Shown here in pieces: positions 1-6,800 of a DNA stretch of 13,555 nucleotides. The position numbers were made by a program, and so were the translations under genes. The stretch's first letter is position 1, and every line of letters starts with the position of its first letter. This DNA is from Lachnospiraceae bacterium (GTDB taxonomy: Bacteria; Bacillota; Clostridia; Lachnospirales; Lachnospiraceae): contig JAJPYH010000159.1 in the NCBI GenBank assembly GCA_021205045.1, forward strand, positions 2,018 to 15,572, given 5' to 3'. The notes below the pieces were generated by a model. That model was not told the origin of the DNA. It saw only the letters and a list, made by a program, of their open reading frames with translations, and searched no databases.

Positions 1-191
1 GGCAGGGACTGGCCAGAGAGATTGTGGCCAGGTATGCCGCAAGGGAGAAGAAACGGGGCAGGAAATGCCTGATTTTGACGTGCCTTCCTGCAAAAGTGGC
101 GATGTATGAGAAAATGGGCTTTGAAAATGCAGGAATTTCTGCATCTTTATGGGGCAGAGAGCAGTGGTATGAGATGAGTATGACACTATAA
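1..191 (+). CDS. GNAT-family N-acetyltransferase, C-terminal part (5' end outside window)
   Basis: The reading frame is open from base 3 to a TAA at 189-191 and gives 62 residues. It begins QGLAREIV, which fits the acetyl-CoA pyrophosphate-binding motif A helix of GNAT enzymes, followed by a beta-strand (CLILTC). It then shows the classic C-terminal pattern MYEKMGFENAG and ends in a tail resembling WGREQWYEMSM, typical of small GNAT acetyltransferases. Such enzymes move an acetyl group from acetyl-CoA to an amine; the substrate cannot be told from this fragment. The last coding bases overlap the stop of the convergent gene: CTATAA at 186-191 holds both stop codons. No terminator is visible between the two. 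The family call is firm, the substrate unknown. Confidence 0.82.
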   Translation, partial: QGLAREIVARYAAREKKRGRKCLILTCLPAKVAMYEKMGFENAGISASLWGREQWYEMSMTL

Positions 192-677
192 GAGACCGGT
201 TATCTTTTGCTCAATCGTCTCCGCCAGAAGCCGCATTCCCTTCTCATCCTCCTCATCAAAGCGGGCAGGTATCGGACTGTCCACATCGATCACGCCGAAA
301 ATCCGATCTTTTACAAAAATCGGCGTGACGATTTCCGAGGAGGAATTCAGGTCGCAGGCGATGTGATTGCAGCAGCTGTGTACATCGTCCACTCTCTGCT
401 GGGCGCGTTCCAGGACTGCGGTGCCGCAGACGCCGTCGCCTATCTGAATGTGGGCCACCGCGGGCTTTCCCTGGAACGGACCCAGGACAAGCCCTTTTTC
501 TTTTAACAGATAAAATCCGGCCCAGTTGATGACCTCCAGATAGAGGGCCATCAGCGCGGAGGTGTTGGCGAGAGCGGCGTACAGGTCGGCGGCCTCGTCA
601 AAGATGTTCTGTATATGCTGCGCCATCTGCGCGTACATTTCCTGTTTTGTGTGAAATTCTGTGATTGTGATATCCAC
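186..677 (-). CDS. GAF-domain protein, free methionine-(R)-sulfoxide reductase type (fRMsr/MsrC), lacking one conserved Cys
   Basis: 163 residues, the normal size of the family. fRMsr enzymes are single cytoplasmic GAF domains that reduce free L-methionine-(R)-sulfoxide. Family hallmarks are in order: NWAGFYLL (51-58), LVLGPFQGKPA (63-73), GDGVCGTAV (80-88), HIACD (105-109), SEIVTPI (114-120) and GVIDVDS (128-134). The E. coli enzyme has three conserved cysteines (84, 94, 118). Here the last two align with C84 and C108 at exactly matching spacing, but the first is Val74. Two extra cysteines (C102, C103) sit just before HIACD. The start is GTG at 675-677, preceded on the minus strand by AGAAGGA about 7 nt upstream. 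The gene lies 113 bp downstream of the PAP2 gene on the same strand. I see no strong promoter or terminator between them, so co-transcription is possible. Confidence 0.85.
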   Translation of the reverse strand: MDITITEFHTKQEMYAQMAQHIQNIFDEAADLYAALANTSALMALYLEVINWAGFYLLKEKGLVLGPFQGKPAVAHIQIGDGVCGTAVLERAQQRVDDVHSCCNHIACDLNSSSEIVTPIFVKDRIFGVIDVDSPIPARFDEEDEKGMRLLAETIEQKITGLL

Positions 678-790
678 GGATGCTTCCTTCTTTTTCCTTT
701 ATTTTCCAGATTGTTTGCAGCAAAAGTGTTCTCAATATTCAATCAGATGGGCAAACTGATTTGCGCAGATGACTGGAAATCAGAGAGCTT

Positions 791-1441
791 TCAGGCAGCG
801 CTGCGTCTGGCAGCGGAGCTTCTTGTGATGATTTCCCAGATCAAAGCCATCACAAGGGTCAGCACCACGCCCCAGAACACATCAATGACGGAGTGCTGCT
901 TGATAAACAGGGTGCCGGCCGGAATCAAAAACACCAGAATCCAGGAGACTGTTTTGATCAGTCGGTTGTGCTGAAAACCCCGATAACGGATGATCACCAT
1001 ATGAGCCGCCACCGTGCTGGACACATGGATGGAGGGGCATACGTTGCAGGGCGGGTCGATGGAGCGGATGGTCTTCACGATCCAGGCGCAGATATTAGTG
1101 GAGGTGATCTCCTCACGAAGCTGCAGGCCGTTGGGCCAGATGGCGTAGATGAAAAGGCAGACGGTGCCGCCCGCAAAAATCAGGAAATTGTAGCGCAGGT
1201 CGGAGTCCCCGTCTTTTCTCATAAAATAGATGAAAACGAGAGGAATCCAGGCGTACCAGATAAAATAGGGGATGACAAAATATTCATTGAAGGGGATCAG
1301 GTCGTCGAGAGCGGAGTGCAGATAATATTTGGGCTCCGGCTCGACTAACTCCAGAATGCCGAATCCTGCCAGAAATACCAGCGCATAGAGGCCGGCAAGA
1401 CAGTATTTGTGTGATTTGACCCAGGCGGTTATATTTTTCAT
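791..1441 (-). CDS. PAP2-superfamily integral membrane phosphatase/phosphotransferase
   Basis: 216 residues, starting at ATG 1439-1441 with AGAGGAT about 8 nt upstream. The protein is strongly hydrophobic, with about six likely membrane segments: roughly 14-31, 55-73, 87-103, 140-152, 164-180 and 188-206. The PAP2 (type 2 phosphatidic acid phosphatase) catalytic motifs are visible. PSIH at 136-139 is the PSGH-type motif, and KQHSVID at 181-187 carries the catalytic His183 and Asp187 of the final motif. WPNGLQLRE at 102-110 is the likely first motif, ending in RE where the classic form ends RP. Members dephosphorylate lipid phosphates or isoprenyl pyrophosphates, or transfer head groups, at the membrane face. 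The wide spacing and PSxH form resemble the Aur1/inositol-phosphotransferase branch, but the substrate cannot be fixed. Cys130s (PPCNVCPS) are unusual for the motif surroundings. Confidence 0.85.
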   Translation of the reverse strand: MKNITAWVKSHKYCLAGLYALVFLAGFGILELVEPEPKYYLHSALDDLIPFNEYFVIPYFIWYAWIPLVFIYFMRKDGDSDLRYNFLIFAGGTVCLFIYAIWPNGLQLREEITSTNICAWIVKTIRSIDPPCNVCPSIHVSSTVAAHMVIIRYRGFQHNRLIKTVSWILVFLIPAGTLFIKQHSVIDVFWGVVLTLVMALIWEIITRSSAARRSAA

Positions 1442-1491
1442 TTGTAGGTATCCTCTTTCTTTTGGAACAGGCTAAATTGCCTTTTTCGCAC

Positions 1492-1500
1492 ATTATAGCA
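1492..1500 (-). promoter_or_regulatory. Extended -10 promoter for the PAP2 gene
   Basis: Read on the minus strand, TATAAT (1492-1497) is preceded by TGC, giving an extended -10 element, TGCTATAAT. The -35 region (around 1515-1520) does not match consensus, which is tolerable for extended -10 promoters. It lies about 50 bp upstream of the PAP2 start codon. The call rests on sequence match only. Confidence 0.5.
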
Positions 1501-1536
1501 GAATAGCCATAAGAAAACCATAAATTCTTTCTAAAC

Positions 1537-1560
1537 TTTCGGGCTGCGTTTCGGGCTGCG
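1537..1560. repeat. Perfect 12-bp tandem duplication
   Basis: TTTCGGGCTGCG occurs twice head to tail (1537-1548 and 1549-1560) in the non-coding gap between the divergent PAP2 and nhaC units. It is probably replication slippage. It lies upstream of both promoters and no function is evident. Confidence 0.8.
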
Positions 1561-1641
1561 GCGAGGCTTTTGGAGGCTGCGGTCTGCTTATTGGCCAGTG
1601 CTGTGTGCCGGTGCTTGCGGTGTTCACTGTAAATTTTCACG

Positions 1642-1670
1642 TTGCTTTTCCATATATGAAGTGATATAAT
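1642..1670 (+). promoter_or_regulatory. Strong sigma-A type promoter for the nhaC remnant-MBL unit
   Basis: TTGCTT (1642-1647), a 17-bp spacer and TATAAT (1665-1670). The -10 is extended by TG at 1662-1663 (TGATATAAT). A transcript would start near 1677 and run through the nhaC remnant and the MBL-fold gene to the terminator at 3777-3820. There is no competing promoter of similar quality in the gap. Confidence 0.65.
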
Positions 1671-1676
1671 CGCTAA

Positions 1677-1854
1677 AGGTTTGTCACTTTAACGCGTTGA
1701 AATCCAAAAGAGATCCGACATTCCTGATATCAGTACATCCTGCGATCAGGTCTGATCATCGCGAAATGCTGTGCGGGAATGACTTGTTCAGGATACGATG
1801 GAAAACAAACAGCAGATAAGGGCTGAACCAAATAACTGAAATGAGGAAAAGAAA
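1677..1854 (+). other. Long 5' leader with alternative hairpins; no gene seen
   Basis: These 178 nt lie between the predicted transcription start and the first start codon. No credible ORF is present. CCTGAT (1723-1728) can pair with ATCAGG (1745-1750). Alternatively GCGATCAG (1742-1749) can pair with the CTG...ATCGC bases at 1752-1762; the two pairings are mutually exclusive. CTGATATCAG (1724-1733) is itself a palindrome. Together with 1442-1676 (promoters and tandem repeat) this accounts for the 413-bp gap. I do not recognise a known riboswitch class, and there is no run of U after either hairpin. Confidence 0.35.
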
Positions 1855-2737
1855 ATGACAGAAGACCGACACCACCAATCTGGCTCCGGCGGTGGCGGGT
1901 TCCAAGCTGGGCGACCATGTGAAGTCCATGCTCTGGACCACCGTTCCCGCTTTTCTGGTGAGTCTGGTGATCTTTACGATTCTGGGGATTCAGCAGACCA
2001 GCGGCGGCTATACTGCGGGAGACCTGACTGCTTATATTGAGGCTTTGAATGGAGAGTTCAGCCTGGGAATTGTGACGCTGCTTCCGGCGCTTCTGCTGAT
2101 TGTGCTGCTGTTGCTGAAGGTGAACGCGGTGGCGGCGCTGGGGCTTTCCAGCTTTGCAGCGGGCCTGGTTTCCTTCTTTTATCAGGGCAATGGTCTGGCC
2201 AGCATCATCAAGGCGGCCTACAATGGATATACTACCGGTATCGAGGAGGGAATCCTGCAGACCATCTTAAACAGAGGCGGTATGAACAGCATGCTTCAGT
2301 ATGTGGCTATCATCAGCTTCGCGGTGGGCATGGGCGGCATGCTGGATAAGCTGGGTGTGCTGGACAATATTCTGCACGCCATTGTGGGACATATCAAGAG
2401 CGACGGTTCTCTGATCGTGGTGACGCTGCTGGTTGGCTATGTGACCAGCATTGTCAGCTGCTCTCAGCCCATGGCTTATGTGCTGACCGGCCGCCTGATG
2501 GCGCCGATTTTCAAGGACCGCAAGATCGCGCCGGAGATTCTCTCCAGAACGCTGGAGGATTCGGGTACCCTGGCGGGGCCGATGATTCCCTGGCACGGAT
2601 ATTGCGTGTATATGTCGGGTACGCTGGGCGTTGCCTGGGCGGCGTTCTTCCCCTATCTGTTTTTCCTGTATCTGACGCCCCTCTTCAGTATTTTCTATGG
2701 ATTTACGGGAATTTCCATCAAGCATGTGGATGAATGA
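1855..2737 (+). pseudogene. nhaC: NhaC-family Na+/H+ antiporter, internally deleted and frameshifted remnant
   Basis: In one frame, from about 1868 to the TGA at 2735-2737, the sequence encodes the C-terminal 290 or so residues of an NhaC-type antiporter. It starts at the family motif DTTNLAPAVAGS and runs through TTVPAF, an SFAVGMGGMLDKLG segment, SCSQPMAY and DSGTLAGPMIPWHGYC, with about seven membrane helices. NhaC proteins are usually about 460-480 residues, so roughly 190 N-terminal residues and several helices are missing. Just upstream is what looks like the gene's own start: GAGGA, 7-nt spacer, then ATG at 1855. That ATG is in a different frame, and the antiporter frame has a TGA at 1856-1858. 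The simplest reading is an internal deletion joining codon 3-4 to codon ~190 out of frame. GTG 1892 is open in the right frame but has no ribosome site. The remnant cannot form a working antiporter. Confidence 0.8.
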
Positions 2738-2746
2738 CCCAATAGT

Positions 2747-2821
2747 GACTGTTTACAGCCGGTCGAACGTATCATCAGGCTCGGTGAAGCCTGCCGGTAA
2801 ACAACAGCGACTGTGAACAGC
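2747..2821 (+). promoter_or_regulatory. Structured intergenic element with paired CTGTnnACAG dyads
   Basis: Between the nhaC remnant and the MBL gene, GACTGTTTACAGC (2747-2759) recurs as GACTGTGAACAGC (2809-2821), 11 of 13 identical. Each is a CTGTnnACAG dyad. Between them is a layered hairpin: TGTTTA (2750-2755) with TAAACA (2798-2803), CCGG (2759-2762) with CCGG (2794-2797), and an inner CAGGCT (2776-2781) with AGCCTG (2788-2793). No U-run follows, so it is not a standard terminator. It ends 10 bp before the MBL ribosome site. It could be an RNA processing or stability element, or a repressor operator pair. Confidence 0.45.
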
Positions 2822-2843
2822 AATCCCCGCTAAGGAGGAAAGC

Positions 2844-3764
2844 ATGGCAACAAAACTTGTATTACTGGGAACAGGCACACCCAATGCCTGTCCCAACGCC
2901 AGCGGCCCCGCCTCCGCTGTAGTGGTGGACGATCAGGCCTATCTGGTGGATTTCGGCCCCGGGGTAGTGCGGCAGGCGGCGAAGGCTTACCGAAAGGGAA
3001 TTGACGCCCTGCGGCCGGACCGGCTGACGGTGGCCTTCTGCACCCATCTTCACACGGATCATACCGCCGGGTATCCGGATCTGATTTTCACGCCCTGGGT
3101 GCTGGAGAGAAAGGAGCCGCTGCGGGTATTCGGACCCAAAGGGCTACAGCACATGACCGACCACATTCTGGCCGCCTATGAGGTGGATATTGATTTCCGG
3201 CTTCATGGCTTTGAGCGGGCCAATGAGGTGGGGTACCAGGTGCAGGTGACGGAGATTGAGCCGGGGGAGGCTGACTGGAATGAGAAAGCGGCAGAAGGAA
3301 AGCCGGGTGTGATCTACCGGGATGATAAGGTGACAGTGGAAGCCTTTCCGGTGAGCCATGGAACACTTTTGAGCTACGGCTACAAATTTACCACCGCGGA
3401 CAAGGTCATTGTGATCAGCGGAGATACGGCACCCCTGGAAATTGTGGCAGACAAGGCGAAGAACTGCGACATCCTGCTGCATGAGGTGGAGTACACGGGA
3501 GGAATTTCCGCCCGGGAACCGAAGTGGCAGAAGTATCACAGGGAGGTTCACACTCTGAGCGTGGATTTGGCCGAAGTGGCCAGGAAGGCGCAGCCGAAGC
3601 TACTGGTGACCTACCATCGGATTTATCACATGGAGATTCAGGACAATACAAAGGATCTGGAAGCCGAGATGGCCTGGCGGTGCGAGGCAATTTTACAGGA
3701 AATAAAGGACGCCGGGTATGACGGCAAGGTTATAAACGGACAGGATCTGGATATTTTTGAATGA
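2844..3764 (+). CDS. Metallo-beta-lactamase-fold hydrolase (RNase Z/arylsulfatase-like)
   Basis: 306 residues, with a strong start: AAGGAGG at 2832-2838, 5-nt spacer, ATG 2844. The zinc-binding signature THLHTDH is at 67-73 (HxHxDH). The later metal ligands are also present: SHG (His172), SGDT (Asp194) and YHR (His258). HEVEY (213-217) is the further conserved strand. The N-terminus LLGTGTPNACPN is the usual first strand and turn of RNase Z-like MBL proteins. The two-zinc hydrolase fold is clear. No RNase Z flexible arm is obvious and the length is typical of uncharacterised MBL-fold hydrolases, so tRNA processing is not assured; the substrate is unknown. No signal peptide, so cytoplasmic. 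It is the last gene of the unit driven by the promoter at 1642-1670 and is closed by a strong terminator 13 bp downstream. Confidence 0.88.
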   Translation: MATKLVLLGTGTPNACPNASGPASAVVVDDQAYLVDFGPGVVRQAAKAYRKGIDALRPDRLTVAFCTHLHTDHTAGYPDLIFTPWVLERKEPLRVFGPKGLQHMTDHILAAYEVDIDFRLHGFERANEVGYQVQVTEIEPGEADWNEKAAEGKPGVIYRDDKVTVEAFPVSHGTLLSYGYKFTTADKVIVISGDTAPLEIVADKAKNCDILLHEVEYTGGISAREPKWQKYHREVHTLSVDLAEVARKAQPKLLVTYHRIYHMEIQDNTKDLEAEMAWRCEAILQEIKDAGYDGKVINGQDLDIFE

Positions 3765-3776
3765 AGATCGAAACAT

Positions 3777-3820
3777 AAAAAGCGGGAACTATCAGGATAA
3801 ATCATAGTTCCCGCTTTTTT
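3777..3820. terminator. Strong bidirectional rho-independent terminator
   Basis: A perfect 12-bp stem, AGCGGGAACTAT (3781-3792) with ATAGTTCCCGCT (3804-3815), has an 11-nt loop. It is flanked by AAAA (3777-3780) and a T6 run (3815-3820), so it ends in U on both strands. It sits between the convergent MBL and activase genes and can stop transcription from both. Confidence 0.92.
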
Positions 3821-3862
3821 GCTTTTCAGGATATTTCGCTGATTTCAAAATATGATTCCAGA

Positions 3863-3885
3863 CGGTGTAAGGATATGCTACACCG
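3863..3885 (-). other. Hairpin spanning the activase stop codon
   Basis: CGGTGTA (3863-3869) pairs perfectly with TACACCG (3879-3885) around a 9-nt loop. The TAG stop of the minus-strand activase gene (3878-3880) lies in the stem. It has no U-run and lies about 45 bp before the bidirectional terminator on that strand. It may only protect the mRNA 3' end. Confidence 0.4.
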
Positions 3886-6800
3886 CCGGATTGTGGGCGT
3901 GAGCCCTCTTCAGAGACTTTGGCTCCGCAACCTCCGCTTCCTTCTGGCTTCTGGCCGGACGGGGAGTGCCGGACTGGCGCTCTTTTAGGTTCATGATCAG
4001 CATCTGCAGCCGGTTTTCAATGTTGGCAAAGCTGACGTCCGGATCGTAGTCCAGGCACAGAATCTGGGCGTCCTGGTACATTTCCTTCAATTTCTTGACA
4101 ACGCCCCGGCCCACCACATGGTTGGGCAGGCAGCCGAAGGGCTGCAGGATGATGAAGGCTTTGCATCCTTCCTTTGCGTGGTGCAGGATTTCTCCCGGAA
4201 TGATGATGCCCTCGCCGGAGTCGTAGGTCCTGGGAATCACGGGGTCGCTGGCGTCCGCAATCTCAGGCAGCCGGGTAGCCGGTTTGTACAGCGGGTGGGC
4301 GGACGCGATTTTGTCCGTCACGTTGTGGGCGTACTCGAAGACCATGTTGGTCAGCCGGTTCCAGGTCTTCTCCTGGGTTGATTTATGTACATGATATTCC
4401 TTAACCTGCTCATCCTTGAAAAAGTAGGTCTTGCGGATCACATCGGTCATCGGGGCTTCGATGATCTCCAGGCCGTTTTTCTCCAGATATCGCTCGATTT
4501 CATGGTTGGCGCCGGGGTGGAAATTCAGCAGGTACTCGCCGACAATCAATACGGAAGGCTTCAGATTGGTGCGGTCGTAGGGCACCCGTTTCATGATCTG
4601 AATGGCCTCCTTGAAACCGTTGATTTCCCCGGGAATGCTGCCCTTTTCCAATCCTGTGATCAGGGCGTCCATGGCCTCCTCAAAGGCGGCGTCGGCGCTG
4701 CCTTTGGTCAGTTCGTATGGGCGGATTTTGCGCAGAAGCTCCTCCAGGGCGTCAATCATGGGCAGACCGATGGCGATTTCCATGGAAGCAGGGACGCTCA
4801 TCCGGTAGCCGGGATGCATGTTGTGGCTGTCTTTATCGTCGTTGGTCAGGATGGGTACATAGTCGTAACCGGCATCGTCCAGGGCCTTTCTCAAAAGCTC
4901 CCCGTAATGGGTCAGGCGGCAGCACCCCACATATTTGGCCATGGCGATGGCCACGTTGTGGTTGTCATAGCGGCCGCTGTTGAGGGCCTCCAGGGCTTCT
5001 CCGATGACGATCTGGGCGGGGAAGCAGATGTCGTTGTGGACATACTGTTTGCCCAAGCGGATGGCCTCCTCCCGTCCCACATCCATGGCCACGGCGTGGA
5101 CGCCCTGGCGCTTGAAGGCGGCGGCCATCAGGCGGCTGAAGGCGTGGGAGGTGTTGGGCACCAGAACGATCTTTTCTTTTTTATCTTCCTTAGTAAACTT
5201 CACCTCATAGGGGTCGGGCAGCTCGTGAGTTTCCAGCTTCCGGGAACTGCTGCGCCGCATTTCCAGGGTTTCCACAAAGGAGCGCACCCGGATATGTAAA
5301 GGACCCTGAATATCGCTCTCATCCAGCTTTAAGATCAGCGGCGTCTTGCCGGAGATTTCCTTCATCAGGCGGATGATCTCATCGGTCAGGTAGGCGTCGT
5401 GTCCGCAGCCGAAGCTGACCAGCTGCACATATTCCAGATTGGGATCTCCGGCGGCCATGATGGCGGAGGAGAGCATCCGGGTGTGGTAGTTATTGACGAT
5501 ATCCAGCTTGCTTCTTTTCAGGTTGACCTCATTGATATGGGGCAGGGAATCGGCGGTCAGCACCGGGATTCCCATGCGGGTAAACATGGAGGGAAGGTCG
5601 TGGTTGACCAGGGCGTCATTCTGATAGGGGCGGGAGGCCAGCACCACGGCGTAGGAGCCGTTTGCGTGTACCTCATCCAGCACCTTCTGTCCGGCGCTTA
5701 CCAGGTCGCTTCGGAAGCTTTCCTGGGCAGCGTCGCCCGCGGCGATGGCGGCTCTGGTCTGCTGCGGTGTGATCCGGAAGGTCTCCTGCATCCAGGCGCA
5801 GAGCTGATGCTCCCTGTCCTCATCGTTGTACCAGTGGAACAGCGGGGCGTCAAAGGGAATCCCCCATTTTTCCTCGGGATTGTCGGAATTGCGCATGACA
5901 ATGGGGAAGCCCTTGACCAGACCGCACATGGACTCGCTGGTCTTTTCCGTATTTTCGCTGGGTACGGTGGTGATGGAGGGCATGAAAATGCGGTCCACCT
6001 TTTGCTTCACCAGATCCCGCACATGGCCGTGAACCAGCTTGGCCGGGAAACATTCCGCGTCCGAGGTGACGGCGGAGAGGCCGCTCTCGTACATTTTGCG
6101 GGTACTGAAACCGGACAGGCGTACATCAAAGCCCAGGGATTTAAAAAAGGTAGTCCAGAAGGGCATGGTGTCCCAGAAGGACAGCACCCGGGGGATACCG
6201 ATGGTAATATTGCGTTTTTCGGCCGGCTCCTGATAAGGATATTCTTTGAAAAGAAGCTTCTGGCGCAGGTCGTAGAGATTGGGTACTTTTGCCTTCTGAT
6301 CATTCTTTTCTTTTAATTGCTCCCGGACCTTTTCATCCTTCGGGTCGCCCAGAATATCACCCCGCTCGCAGCGGTTGTTGGTGACCCAGGAGGCGCCGTT
6401 GGAAAAGGTGACGACGGTGCGTCTGCAGTGGTTTCCGCAGAAGGGGCAGGGGGAGTTGGCCTGCTGGGTATAGGTGAAATCATCCAGCCCGTCCAGTCCG
6501 ATAAAGGTGCGCTCTTCACAGCCCTTTTCTTTGGCGATCAGAGCCGCGCCAATGGCACCCATGAGTCCCGGGTAGGGGGCGCGGGTGACCTCTTTTCCGA
6601 TATATTCCTCCATGGCCCGAAGCACGGCGTCGTTGCAGAAGGTTCCGCCCTGGACCACAATTTTGTCGCCCAGGCTGGTCAGGTTGGACATGCGGATGAC
6701 CTTGGTAAACACGTTCTGAATGATGGAGCGGCACAGACCGGCCATAATGTCCGCGGGCTTTTTGCCGTCCCGCTGCTCGGTGATGATGCTGCTGTTCATG

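Noticed and set aside
738..763. Hairpin AATCAG/CTGATT between the PAP2 and fRMsr-like genes as a terminator
   Set aside because: Only a 6-bp AT-leaning stem with no U-run on the minus strand, so termination is not supported.
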